From: a virus
Virus record (IMG/VR): IMGVR_UViG_3300035034_000844
Coordinates: 1 to 25,608 of that record
Length of the DNA: 25,608 nt
Reading direction: 5' to 3' (one strand)
Shown here in pieces: positions 1 to 7,425 of this stretch (position 1 is the first letter of the stretch; the number at the start of each line of letters is the position of its first letter). The position numbers and the translations under genes were made by a program. A model generated the notes under the pieces. It was given only the letters and a program-made list of their open reading frames with translations, did not search any database and was not told the DNA's origin.

Positions 1-692
1 AGGGTGAAGAAAAACTGAAACAATGGTTGAATGCACTCAAGGAACGTGCTATAGTGGTGAACGAAGAATGGGCAGAGAAGTTGGGAATCAACCCAGCAAC
101 TGCTATCACCTGTGTAAAACCGTCTGGAACGGTATCACAGTTGGTTGATTCAGCGTCAGGGATTCATCCTCGTTATGCACTATATTATATCCGAACGGTT
201 CGTGCTGATAATAAAGACCCATTGGCACAAATGATGGTAGATAAAGGTTTCCCTGTAGAGAAAGACCAAATGAAACCGGGAACAGGATTAATTTTCTCAT
301 TCCCTGTTAAATCACCGGCAGGTTCAGTATTCCGTGATGACCGAACTGCCATAGAGCAGTTGGAACTTTGGAAGATTTATCAAGAGCATTACTGTGAACA
401 CAAGCCGTCAATCACTGTGTATGTAAAAGAACATGAGTGGTTACAGGTGGCATCGTGGGTATACGATAACTTTGATATGATATCAGGTGTTGCGTTCTTA
501 CCTCACTCCGATCACAGTGGAATACAGGCACCATATCAAGAGTGTGACGAAGAGACATACAAGAAGATGTTAGCGAGAATGCCAATAGATACAGATTGGA
601 CCGAACTAGCGGAGTATGAGAAAGTTGACACAACAGAAGGTATGAAAGAGTATGCTTGTTCAGGAAATTCGTGTGAGTTCACAGGGGCGTAA
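1..692 (+). CDS. nrdJ: adenosylcobalamin-dependent (class II) ribonucleotide reductase, C-terminal part
   Basis: This is the 3' end of a gene that begins before the window; the open frame runs from base 3. Class II reductases convert ribonucleotides to deoxyribonucleotides using coenzyme B12, supplying dNTPs for phage DNA. The stretch KPSGTVSQLVDSASGIHPR is typical of the class II barrel. The C-terminus ACSGNSCEF carries a Cys-x4-Cys pair, like the mobile redox cysteines of monomeric NrdJ that re-reduce the active site. The stop codon lies in the loop of a small GC hairpin next to the following promoter. Family assignment is firm; the 5' end is missing. Confidence 0.93.
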   Translation, partial: GEEKLKQWLNALKERAIVVNEEWAEKLGINPATAITCVKPSGTVSQLVDSASGIHPRYALYYIRTVRADNKDPLAQMMVDKGFPVEKDQMKPGTGLIFSFPVKSPAGSVFRDDRTAIEQLELWKIYQEHYCEHKPSITVYVKEHEWLQVASWVYDNFDMISGVAFLPHSDHSGIQAPYQECDEETYKKMLARMPIDTDWTELAEYEKVDTTEGMKEYACSGNSCEFTGA

Positions 693-700
693 AAAACCCC
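684..700 (+). terminator. short GGGG/CCCC hairpin at the end of nrdJ
   Basis: GGGG at 684-687 pairs with CCCC at 697-700 across a 9-base loop that contains the nrdJ stop codon. Only TT follows, so it would be a weak terminator. It directly abuts the -35 box of the next promoter. Confidence 0.35.
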
Positions 701-729
701 TTGACTCCATCCTTTAAACGAGGTATAGT
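701..729 (+). promoter_or_regulatory. sigma-70-type promoter
   Basis: TTGACT (701-706), 17 bp spacer, TATAGT (724-729). Transcription should start near 736 and read the small genes from 763 onward. The ribosome-binding site AAGGAG is at 750-755. Confidence 0.8.
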
Positions 730-762
730 GATAAAAACTTGTAATCTGAAAGGAGATTGATC

Positions 763-993
763 ATGACAATTACAGTAGGCGAAGAGGTAGAGAGAACCGT
801 GTATGATTTTCCTGTCGAATTAGGCGAACCGGAGAAAAGTGCTTTACTAGAACACGCAATGGAAACCATCACAACTGACGAAATGGATGAGCTTTTGTTG
901 GGATGGGTGATGTTGAAAATTCTCCAAGAAGAACTGGATAGATTTGAATTATCGAAAGAAACACTAAATACCCCCGTAGACGAGGAAAAATAA
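763..993 (+). CDS. hypothetical protein, 76 aa, acidic
   Basis: No recognised family. The start at ATG 763 is chosen over the TTG two codons earlier because AAGGAG ends 7 bases before the ATG. The protein is strongly acidic and probably mostly helical, with a Leu-rich segment around residues 40-60. It is the first gene after the promoter at 701-729. Its stop overlaps the start of the helix-turn-helix gene by one base (TAATG), so the two are probably co-translated. Confidence 0.75.
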   Translation: MTITVGEEVERTVYDFPVELGEPEKSALLEHAMETITTDEMDELLLGWVMLKILQEELDRFELSKETLNTPVDEEK

Positions 994-1292
994 TGGAAAA
1001 ACTTATCAAGGCGTGTACTGGTTCAGAAATCGCACGGACTCTTGGAATTTCACGACAGGCAGTAAGTCAGACATTAAAGAGGTCGGTGACAAAGATTTAT
1101 AAAGGTCTTCAAGATGAAGGTATTACCACCTCACCAATGGAAACGATTCTATATATGCGAGATTGGTTTAATATTACTGACGAGGAAGACCTGCAACAGT
1201 TCTATGATATGTTTCCAAAAACAATAAGGGATGAAATAAAGGAACATGCAAGAACTTACTCAATTGCAGAATACCGAGATACTATACACTAG
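993..1292 (+). CDS. small helix-turn-helix protein, sigma region 4-like
   Basis: A 99-residue protein. Residues 10-36 (GSEIARTLGISRQAVSQTLK and following) read as a helix-turn-helix of the sigma-70 region 4 / LuxR type, with the pattern EIAxxLGISRxxVxQ. The rest is acidic and helical. It probably binds DNA or host RNA polymerase and could regulate phage transcription, but no target is visible. The TAATG overlap with the previous gene suggests an operon from the promoter at 701-729. HTH call good; regulatory role inferred. Confidence 0.7.
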   Translation: MEKLIKACTGSEIARTLGISRQAVSQTLKRSVTKIYKGLQDEGITTSPMETILYMRDWFNITDEEDLQQFYDMFPKTIRDEIKEHARTYSIAEYRDTIH

Positions 1293-1434
1293 ACTTTGTA
1301 AAGACTGTGCTTACTGTCTGATGCACCAATCAAAACGGGAATGTGAATGGGATATGTTTGACCCTGTTTGTGCCGATAAATCAGACCTTTACACACCTAT
1401 CGAATTTGACTGTATAAATTTCTATAAACGTTGA
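1246..1434 (+). CDS. small cysteine-rich protein, 62 aa
   Basis: Overlaps the end of the HTH gene by 47 bases in another frame. It contains CKDCAYC, then CEW, VCAD and DC, six or more cysteines in about 45 residues, suggesting metal binding. The start is uncertain: ATG 1246 has AAAGGA only about 2 bases upstream, and a TTG at 1264 would give a shorter product beginning just before the cysteines. Function unknown. Confidence 0.55.
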   Translation: MQELTQLQNTEILYTRLCKDCAYCLMHQSKRECEWDMFDPVCADKSDLYTPIEFDCINFYKR

Positions 1435-1462
1435 AATTAACTGTAGAAGAAAGGTTTGAATT

Positions 1463-2866
1463 TTGAAACTTCAAGAAGATAAAAATCACTATTGTTATGA
1501 ATGGTATTGGGTTGACACTGGTACCCCATGTTATGTAGGGGAAGGTAGTGGCGACAGAGCATATACAAAACACTCCGGTCAGGGTGAAATGAATCAGTAT
1601 AAATCTGATGGTCTGATTGCTGTGAGGATATTACAAGACGGTCTGACAAAAGGACAGGGTGAGACTTTTGAAACCAATACCATAAAAAAATACCTCAGTG
1701 AAGGTATCGTATTATACAACCGTAATGTGGGTAAATCGTCAACTTTCGTTGATATCATGTCTGACAATAAATTGACGGATGCAGAAAAAATCAGGAAACT
1801 GACTGATACAATGGTTCTGTATTCCGCAGAGAAACGTCCTACTCCGGTGTCAATTATCGACGAACTGGTTAACGGAATTCTAAACACACCCAACTTTTCG
1901 CCAGTAAACAAGTCATGGATGAATCCAGTATCCAGATATGGGGAGTTTTACATTCCTCTGGCTGAAAAAATTGGATACCAGAACATCAAAAATAATATGA
2001 CTATGATTGATTCTGCTGAAAGTCATTCGGTGTTTATTGGTTCTGGAAGAAAAGGGGAGAGCAAGATGCAGGAAATTAAATGTATTGAAGCTGATTTTAA
2101 TGAATGGAATACTACCGAAAGGTATGATGTTATTCTAATGAACCCACCATTCAAAACATTTGGTGAAAAGTTCGTGTTAAAAGCAGCAGGACTATTGAAA
2201 GATGGTGGCTATCTTGGTGTAGTAATGTCACCAACTTGGCGAACAGTAGGTGTTGATGTTGGCAGAAAAGCGTATTACAAACTGCTGCAACAAGGTGGAT
2301 TTCATATGATTCATATGTATTCCGCAAAAGATACCGTAGATTTATTCAAACAAACCATTGGACAGGTTGATACCTTTGTATGGCAGAAAGGTGTCACGGT
2401 AGCCAACACTAAAATAACCAATCAACGGGGGGAAGAATATTCTTGTGATTTGTCAAACTATCCACAAGCACCACCTGTATTACCCGCATATATCTACAAC
2501 CAACACTTTGACCAATCAGACGGGCTGAAATGGAATAGGTTTACCAATCCAAGAAACAAGACATATGGGCCAGCCGAAAACATATTCACTGATATCACAA
2601 CAGGTAAAGAGTTCAACTGCAATGACACGAATATTGAAAAGACCAAAGGTAAAAAGGTAGTAGTAGACCAACACCTTAAAAACTATTGGGTTGATAATAC
2701 AGGTGATATGGTTGTAAATGACAGTTTTATGTTCTTCTTTGATACAGACGAAGAAAGAGATACCATTGTAAAATCATTACAATACATTATATCCAACAAC
2801 CTTGCAGACTTGTTCGTTGTTGTAAGTTCTTTCCAATTAGCATCAATCCCCGGAATAAAACGATGA
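1463..2866 (+). CDS. GIY-YIG-like domain fused to N6-adenine DNA methyltransferase
   Basis: A 467-residue protein with a TTG start behind AGAAAGG. Residues 10-90 resemble a GIY-YIG nuclease fold: YEWYWVDTGTPCYVGEG followed by DRAYTKH and a later acidic ETFET, matching the usual Tyr, Tyr-Val-Gly, Arg and Glu positions. Residues 120-470 form an amino-methyltransferase of the Eco57I/type I sort: motif X (TPVSIIDEL, about 127), a degenerate motif I (NPVSRYGEF, 154-162) and catalytic motif IV NPPF (227-230). It probably methylates adenines in DNA; the N-terminal domain could nick or cut. Its stop overlaps the next gene (ATGA). Methyltransferase call strong, GIY-YIG call moderate. Confidence 0.8.
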   Translation: MKLQEDKNHYCYEWYWVDTGTPCYVGEGSGDRAYTKHSGQGEMNQYKSDGLIAVRILQDGLTKGQGETFETNTIKKYLSEGIVLYNRNVGKSSTFVDIMSDNKLTDAEKIRKLTDTMVLYSAEKRPTPVSIIDELVNGILNTPNFSPVNKSWMNPVSRYGEFYIPLAEKIGYQNIKNNMTMIDSAESHSVFIGSGRKGESKMQEIKCIEADFNEWNTTERYDVILMNPPFKTFGEKFVLKAAGLLKDGGYLGVVMSPTWRTVGVDVGRKAYYKLLQQGGFHMIHMYSAKDTVDLFKQTIGQVDTFVWQKGVTVANTKITNQRGEEYSCDLSNYPQAPPVLPAYIYNQHFDQSDGLKWNRFTNPRNKTYGPAENIFTDITTGKEFNCNDTNIEKTKGKKVVVDQHLKNYWVDNTGDMVVNDSFMFFFDTDEERDTIVKSLQYIISNNLADLFVVVSSFQLASIPGIKR

Positions 2867-3159
2867 GTAAAAAAGATAAACCACATCAAGATATATTCAC
2901 CCCTGCTGTGATGGTAAATGAGTTGTTAAGCAACATACCATTAAAATCAGGTGATAAGGTATTGGAACCTTGTTGTGGTGACGGTAACATGATAAATGAA
3001 ATGTTGGATAAGTGTGATGGGTTGGATATTACTGCATGTGAATTACAACATAAACATGTTTTATCTACATACAATAGATTCAAAGACAGAGAAGGTGTAA
3101 AAATCACCAAAGAAAAACACAAAACACTATTTCAACATCTATTCCATTTTAACGATTAA
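2863..3159 (+). CDS. truncated SAM-dependent methyltransferase-like protein, 98 aa
   Basis: Starts with a 4-base ATGA overlap with the methyltransferase fusion. It holds motif X (IFTPAVMVNELL) and a good SAM-binding motif I (VLEPCCGDGNM), then an acidic motif II region (CELQHK), but ends about 30 residues later with no catalytic (N/D)PPY/F motif. It could be a remnant of a second methyltransferase or a SAM-binding partner of the upstream enzyme. Translational coupling to that gene favours joint function, but this is inference. Confidence 0.7.
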   Translation: MSKKDKPHQDIFTPAVMVNELLSNIPLKSGDKVLEPCCGDGNMINEMLDKCDGLDITACELQHKHVLSTYNRFKDREGVKITKEKHKTLFQHLFHFND

Positions 3160-3164
3160 TTATC

Positions 3165-3196
3165 AAACAGGTCATGGTTAACGCCGTGACCTGTTT
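3165..3196 (+). terminator. hairpin terminator overlapping the next promoter
   Basis: AAACAGGTCATGG (3165-3177) pairs with CCGTGACCTGTTT (3184-3196) around loop TTAACG, a 13-bp stem with one G-T pair. The 3' arm ends in TTT and overlaps the -35 box that follows. Confidence 0.7.
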
Positions 3197-3222
3197 ACAT
3201 TTACACTCATATATGGTAATAT
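3194..3222 (+). promoter_or_regulatory. sigma-70-type promoter with extended -10
   Basis: TTTACA (3194-3199), 17 bp, TAATAT (3217-3222) preceded by TGG, an extended -10. The predicted transcription start (about 3228-3230) coincides with the ATG of the next gene, so its mRNA may be leaderless. Confidence 0.75.
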
Positions 3223-3227
3223 CACCC

Positions 3228-3530
3228 ATGCAAACCAAAGTAATACATATTAATTGGGCACCAAGAGGTTGGCAACATAACCCTGATTATGTCTATATTG
3301 GTCGTGCTGGTCACGGTCTTGATGGTTATTTTGGGAATCCTATCAAACTTGAAGGTGGAACACGTGGTTCTACACTCAAAAAGTATAGGGTATATCTTGA
3401 TGACAGGTTAGTGAATGACTCCACGTTTCATAGGAGAGTCAAAGAACTCAAAGGTAAGACATTGGTTTGTTTTTGTAAACCAAAGCCCTGTCATGGGGAT
3501 ATTCTAATAGAATACGTTGAAAGGTTATGA
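3228..3530 (+). CDS. DUF4326 family protein
   Basis: A 100-residue protein. YIGRAGHG...GNP near the N-terminus and LVCFCKPKPCHGDIL near the C-terminus match the DUF4326 family, small proteins common in phages and plasmids with no established function. The conserved Cys/His cluster CFCKPKPCHGD suggests a metal or nucleotide site. ATG 3228 is chosen because the family begins shortly before the YIGR motif and the promoter lies directly upstream. The longer frame from 3174 would start inside the terminator. It overlaps the primase start by 4 bases. Confidence 0.85.
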   Translation: MQTKVIHINWAPRGWQHNPDYVYIGRAGHGLDGYFGNPIKLEGGTRGSTLKKYRVYLDDRLVNDSTFHRRVKELKGKTLVCFCKPKPCHGDILIEYVERL

Positions 3531-4558
3531 TAGAGCAATATAAAGTAGAAGAGTTCGTTTATTCTTACCTTCAAAAACCGAAGAGAAGAGGAAAAGGATA
3601 CATAGCCCGATGCCCCATATGTGGTGATTCACAGAAACACCTCAATATGCGTAGGCTGAATATCGACTATTATTCCAAGTATGACGAATGGATATATAAA
3701 TGTTACAATGGTGGATGTCCTGAAAATGCAGGTAACATACAGTCGTTGTATGCTCACGTCATGGGATGCACTTGGAAAGAGGCAAATATTGCTCTAGGTG
3801 AAGAAGAGAAATATGACCCCGATAATCTGAAAGAGAAGCTAGCCGGTGGTAAGAAATATGAAGATTCTGTTGACGAACAGGGTACATTAGACCTTGATGA
3901 TAATGATTGTATAGGTCTTTTTGATAAACCAGAAGGTCGGATAGAACATAACTACCTCAAGGCTCTACAAAAGTTCGTTGTGGGTCGCAGAATACCCACT
4001 AGAAGGAATGTTAAGGTAGCGGTGAGGGGAAGGTATAAGAATAGGTTCATTCTCCCTGTGACCAATAATATAGGTCAAATGACCTATTTTCAAGGTCGTG
4101 CCCTAAATGACGATATGTTGCCGAAATATCTGAATCCTGTCGTTATTAAGGAAAATATCATACTAAATAGTCATTTGTTTGACCCCGACAGATATATTAT
4201 CGTATGTGAAGGACAGATTGATGCTTGGATGGTAGAATATAATCAAGGCACAACTTGTTTGGGTGCTTCGATATCGGATGTATTTATTGAGAATGTATTA
4301 CCTATGAGTCATAAGGGTATCATATGCGCTCTAGATAATCCATTATTGGATAAATCAGGATATGAAAATTATCAGAAGTTATTGGAGAAATCACGATACG
4401 GCAGGCAGATAAAATACTTCTTTATGCCTAACGAAATTGACAAAGATTTGAATGATGTGCGGGTGCGGAATGGAAATGCATTTAATATCTATGATTTTGT
4501 TGTAGAAAACTCATATAATTCTTTCAAAACCTCTATGAAGTTGAATGGAGTTATATAA
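3527..4558 (+). CDS. 61: DNA primase, T4 gp61 family
   Basis: A 343-residue DnaG-type primase that makes RNA primers for lagging-strand synthesis with the phage helicase. The N-terminal zinc ribbon shows CPICGD (about residues 30-35) and CYNGGC (about 59-64). The central Toprim fold includes IIVCEGQIDAWMV, with the conserved acidic EGxxD, followed by ALDNPLLDKSGYENY, where the second Toprim acidic motif is expected. Length matches T4 gp61 (342 aa). It starts in an ATGA overlap with the DUF4326 gene. A late-promoter octamer straddles its stop codon and serves the next gene. Confidence 0.9.
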   Translation: MIEQYKVEEFVYSYLQKPKRRGKGYIARCPICGDSQKHLNMRRLNIDYYSKYDEWIYKCYNGGCPENAGNIQSLYAHVMGCTWKEANIALGEEEKYDPDNLKEKLAGGKKYEDSVDEQGTLDLDDNDCIGLFDKPEGRIEHNYLKALQKFVVGRRIPTRRNVKVAVRGRYKNRFILPVTNNIGQMTYFQGRALNDDMLPKYLNPVVIKENIILNSHLFDPDRYIIVCEGQIDAWMVEYNQGTTCLGASISDVFIENVLPMSHKGIICALDNPLLDKSGYENYQKLLEKSRYGRQIKYFFMPNEIDKDLNDVRVRNGNAFNIYDFVVENSYNSFKTSMKLNGVI

Positions 4559-4561
4559 ATA
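4554..4561 (+). promoter_or_regulatory. T4-type late promoter
   Basis: The exact octamer TATAAATA, the T4 late consensus read by the gp55 sigma. It overlaps the primase stop and lies 34 bases before the start at 4596, which has GGAGG as its ribosome-binding site. Confidence 0.7.
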
Positions 4562-4595
4562 TATGTAAAATTGTATTTGTATTGGAGGAAGTTGT

Positions 4596-5051
4596 ATGAA
4601 GATAACGAAGATGGGGAGTGACTACATCTGCATAAATGAGTTAAACATGGCAGACCAGAAGTTACAGGAAATACCACGTATCCATCTTATAAAACTGGAT
4701 TTTAAAGAACCTACCTTAGAGAAGGTGGAATTTGTTCTTAATACATTCAAATCGACAAACCGATTTGTCATTGATAACAACATCAGATTTTATAATGATA
4801 TACTGCGTAACACGAATAAGAAGTATTACATATCAAATACCGAAGCAGACAAAATAATCACCTTTTTTAAACGTAACAACAAGGTAATATTGGACACAAC
4901 AAGATTGAGTGTATTAGAGAAAGCCTTTGTCTTCTCAGTGGCACTTGAAGATGTGTTATCAAATACCGAAGTAATCATTGTAGGACAAAAATACTACAGA
5001 GAGAATCCCGGTCCGTATAATAATTGGAGTGGGAATTTAATTCTGGTTTAA
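4596..5051 (+). CDS. hypothetical protein, 151 aa
   Basis: No recognised family. A strong ribosome-binding site (GGAGG, 4584-4588) and the late promoter at 4554 support it. The sequence is a mixed alpha/beta protein with basic patches (residues 70-95) and no signal peptide or membrane segment. It is followed within 12 bases by the glycosyltransferase-like gene, so the two probably share a transcript. Confidence 0.75.
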   Translation: MKITKMGSDYICINELNMADQKLQEIPRIHLIKLDFKEPTLEKVEFVLNTFKSTNRFVIDNNIRFYNDILRNTNKKYYISNTEADKIITFFKRNNKVILDTTRLSVLEKAFVFSVALEDVLSNTEVIIVGQKYYRENPGPYNNWSGNLILV

Positions 5052-5062
5052 GGGAATAATTA

Positions 5063-5899
5063 GTGAGTAAACGTGTGTTGGCTCTCGGACCATTTATAGG
5101 TTCGTTTGAACAAGAAATATTAACTTTTAGACCTCATATGCGATGGATAGAATTGAACACTGATGTCAAGTATACGTTCTATTCATCACATTTCAATCGT
5201 AAATTCCTGTATCCACAGGTTTCTAACAAGAGGTTCTTGCCTGTGTATAAACAGATTACACGTCAAGAAATCCATCAAAACGGTTACTCACATAAAGATG
5301 TCGATCAACGAGATTTTATGTCTCTCATTAGAGATTATAAAGATAGTATCGTTGAACAGGTAGGTTGTATCAAGAAGGACATAAACCACCAATCATTACC
5401 TTATGTAAAGTATATCTCCCCTGTGTCAGTCTATCACAAGGTCTTTGAACCAATCAAAGTACCGAAATCCACTAAGAAAGGTAACATTGTATTCATCCCG
5501 GATGGGTCGATGTCACCCGGTGATGCGATAAGGATATGGGAATTCCTGCAGCAGTATAAGAAGGTATCGCTGGTAGGGGATATGAAGTGTCACCTACCTG
5601 ATGAGAATGAAATCCTCAAGAATGTAGATTACTTACATAATGGTTACAAGAAGATAGTGACCGCTATAACCAACGCTACATGTGTGATAACCCCTTGTTC
5701 ACATTGGGCTGTAATAGCAAATCTACAGGGCGCACCGTGTATGTCATGGGGAACGAATGTTGGTCAGTTTAAAGAGGGTGGTATCTATAACTTCAACAAC
5801 ACCCAATCAAAATCAATAGTTTATGATGACGATAGTAATATCGATAACTTGCTGAAGAATTTAAGTATATTTTTGGAGAATGTAAATGCCTCTGTTTGA
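5063..5899 (+). CDS. glycosyltransferase-like protein (GT-B / heptosyltransferase-like)
   Basis: A 278-residue protein with a GTG start preceded by AGGGA. The N-terminal segment RVLALGPFIGSFEQEIL resembles the first strand and glycine loop of a GT-B fold. The second half has KGNIVFIPDG and then ITPCSHWAVIANLQGAPCMS, resembling the C-terminal donor-binding region of GT-B enzymes such as GT9 heptosyltransferases (small-residue-rich strand, His, Gly-x-Pro). It may glycosylate DNA, a capsid protein or a host target. Fold assignment is moderate; substrate unknown. Confidence 0.55.
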   Translation: MSKRVLALGPFIGSFEQEILTFRPHMRWIELNTDVKYTFYSSHFNRKFLYPQVSNKRFLPVYKQITRQEIHQNGYSHKDVDQRDFMSLIRDYKDSIVEQVGCIKKDINHQSLPYVKYISPVSVYHKVFEPIKVPKSTKKGNIVFIPDGSMSPGDAIRIWEFLQQYKKVSLVGDMKCHLPDENEILKNVDYLHNGYKKIVTAITNATCVITPCSHWAVIANLQGAPCMSWGTNVGQFKEGGIYNFNNTQSKSIVYDDDSNIDNLLKNLSIFLENVNASV

Positions 5900-6077
5900 A
5901 TTTTGTTGTTCATCATGCGGACACGTAGAAGAACATATTATGAGTATGAGTGAATCGGATATAGATAAAATTGAATGTTTTAATTGTGGTGGAGATTCCC
6001 CTAAAATGATTAGTAGATCATCATTTACACTAACAGGAGGAGGATGGTATGCCGCAGGGTACACTAAATCAAGTTGA
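5886..6077 (+). CDS. FmdB-like zinc-ribbon protein, 63 aa
   Basis: Begins MPLFEFCCSSCGHVEE, the FmdB-family opening in which a short strand leads into a CxxC knuckle; a second CxxC (CFNC) is near residue 33. It probably binds one zinc ion. It overlaps the end of the glycosyltransferase-like gene by 14 bases and is followed by two more CxxC-containing small proteins. Role unknown. Confidence 0.78.
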   Translation: MPLFEFCCSSCGHVEEHIMSMSESDIDKIECFNCGGDSPKMISRSSFTLTGGGWYAAGYTKSS

Positions 6078-6324
6078 ACCAGAAACGTATGTTCATTATG
6101 ATTGGAGTGAGGTAGTATGTAAAGTTTGTGCTGGTGCCTCAGAACCATTCGTAACCAAAGACCATCTAACCGCTGATGAGTCGTTAGCGTATATCGAAGA
6201 AATGACCGGATTCAAGGTTAGAAAAGACGGAATCGTGAGTGAAGGTTCCTTTGTATGTACAGGAATAAATTCAAATAAAGGTGGGTTGGCTTGTCCAACT
6301 TGTTATAAAGATGTGGAGGTCTAA
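6049..6324 (+). CDS. small CxxC zinc-binding protein, 91 aa
   Basis: Starts at ATG 6049 behind a very strong GGAGGAGG site (6036-6043) and overlaps the FmdB-like gene by 29 bases. It has CKVC near residue 24 and CPTC near the C-terminus, a split pair of zinc knuckles with about 55 residues between. No family recognised. Confidence 0.72.
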   Translation: MPQGTLNQVEPETYVHYDWSEVVCKVCAGASEPFVTKDHLTADESLAYIEEMTGFKVRKDGIVSEGSFVCTGINSNKGGLACPTCYKDVEV

Positions 6325-6591
6325 ATGGCTAGAGTAATGGTAGACATAATTTGTCAAGAATGTAAGATAATCAAGACTGATAAGATGTTGGCTTATGGTG
6401 AGCAACCAACAGAGGTCTGTCCTGATTGTGGTAAACAAATGACCAAGAAGGTAGATTTTGGTTCATTTGAATTAAAATATAACAATAAAACTGATATGTG
6501 TGATTGGACAGGTGAGACATCACAATATTGGAGAGAATTTAATGAGGCAAAAGGTCGTGGTGAAAATGTCAAGCCTGCTGATGATGAATGA
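6325..6591 (+). CDS. small zinc-ribbon protein, 88 aa
   Basis: Starts at the base after the previous stop, with GGAGG just upstream. CQEC (residues 10-13) and CPDC (32-35) form a compact zinc ribbon. The C-terminal half is charged (EFNEAKGRGENVKPADDE). It resembles its two upstream neighbours in having paired CxxC motifs, so the trio may have arisen by duplication or have related roles. Its stop overlaps the nuclease start. Confidence 0.75.
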   Translation: MARVMVDIICQECKIIKTDKMLAYGEQPTEVCPDCGKQMTKKVDFGSFELKYNNKTDMCDWTGETSQYWREFNEAKGRGENVKPADDE

Positions 6592-6956
6592 TGAATTTTT
6601 ATTATTACAAAGCTGATGTGGTCAGGGTTATAGACGGTGATACCATCGTCTGTAATATCGACTTAGGATTCGATAATTGGTTACACAATGAACATATCCG
6701 TTTGTTAGGTATTAATTGTCCTGAGACACGGACACGTGACCCTATTGAAAAAGAGGCAGGGCTTATCGCAAAACACTTTGTTGACACCTTTCTTAAAGAT
6801 AACGGAAATAAAGTTATATTAGAAACAGTTTATGATAGTGGCGGTAAATATGGAAGAACATTAGCAGTAATTCACGTCATGGATGTCGAGACAAACCAAC
6901 TCATAAACTTGAACGAGATACTTATTGATGAGGGTTATGCTATGAGGTATAACTGA
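6588..6956 (+). CDS. thermonuclease / staphylococcal-nuclease-like protein
   Basis: A 122-residue SNase-fold protein. VIDGDTI (residues 14-20), HIRLLGINCPETR (37-49) and GKYGRTLAVI (85-94) are the signature segments carrying the calcium-binding Asp and the catalytic Arg, Glu, Arg of micrococcal nuclease. The family cleaves DNA and RNA. There is no signal peptide, so it acts in the cytoplasm or in the particle. The ATGATG start overlaps the previous stop. It is the last gene before the promoter at 6959. Confidence 0.9.
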   Translation: MMNFYYYKADVVRVIDGDTIVCNIDLGFDNWLHNEHIRLLGINCPETRTRDPIEKEAGLIAKHFVDTFLKDNGNKVILETVYDSGGKYGRTLAVIHVMDVETNQLINLNEILIDEGYAMRYN

Positions 6957-6958
6957 CG

Positions 6959-6987
6959 CTGACACACTATACCCTTTATGTTATCCT
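6959..6987 (+). promoter_or_regulatory. sigma-70-type promoter with extended -10
   Basis: CTGACA (6959-6964), 17 bp, TATCCT (6982-6987) preceded by TGT. The -10 is off-consensus but has the extended TGn. It serves the small-gene operon 7011-7788, whose first gene has AAAGGAG. Confidence 0.6.
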
Positions 6988-7010
6988 TCTCTAAATGAAA
7001 GGAGTCACCG

Positions 7011-7205
7011 ATGGAAAAACAAGAGATTAAAATTTGTGTAAGACCCTATTATCACGATGTTGTAAAAACTATTACAAGGAAACCAAAATTTAACAAAACA
7101 AAAGACCGTCATTATATCCGATTACAAGGTAAAGATCATAGATTGGACCGAACTGGTGGAGGATTTGTCATATGGATAGAGGAAGATGATAGAGAAAAAT
7201 ACTGA
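7011..7205 (+). CDS. hypothetical protein, 64 aa, basic
   Basis: No recognised family. First gene after the promoter at 6959, with AAAGGAG 7-8 bases before the ATG. It is rich in Lys, Arg and His in the middle (residues 20-50) and acidic at the end. The product could bind nucleic acid, but no motif shows this. It overlaps the next gene by 20 bases. Confidence 0.7.
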   Translation: MEKQEIKICVRPYYHDVVKTITRKPKFNKTKDRHYIRLQGKDHRLDRTGGGFVIWIEEDDREKY

Positions 7206-7425
7206 ATTTGTCCGATACCAAAAGTATCTTGTAGCCAAACGAAGTGATGTAATAAAGCACTTGACCCCTACAGAAGCGAATCAACTGACGGGATTGCTTG
7301 AGAAGGTCGATGTCGGTAGGTTGCGTGAGGGTAAAGACTTCATCTGCTGTGTAGTGGTGGAGGATGATTGGCCTGAATATGAAACCGTTTGGAATATGAT
7401 TGAGGATAGGGTGAAAAATGATTGA
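7186..7425 (+). CDS. hypothetical protein, 79 aa
   Basis: No recognised family. Starts inside the end of the preceding gene, with AGAGGAAGATG upstream as ribosome-binding region. Helical N-terminal half, then a hydrophobic strand (FICCVVVEDD). Its stop overlaps the next small gene by 8 bases, in keeping with a tightly packed operon. Confidence 0.68.
   Translation: MIEKNTEFVRYQKYLVAKRSDVIKHLTPTEANQLTGLLEKVDVGRLREGKDFICCVVVEDDWPEYETVWNMIEDRVKND

Noticed and set aside
1408-1425. Late promoter at TATAAATT near 1415
   Set aside because: One mismatch to the octamer and inside a coding frame; no evidence beyond similarity.
1463-3159. A permuted (beta-class) methyltransferase split over two genes
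   Set aside because: The 467-residue protein already has recognisable motifs X, I and IV in normal order, so a permuted split is not required; partner function is kept only as a hypothesis.
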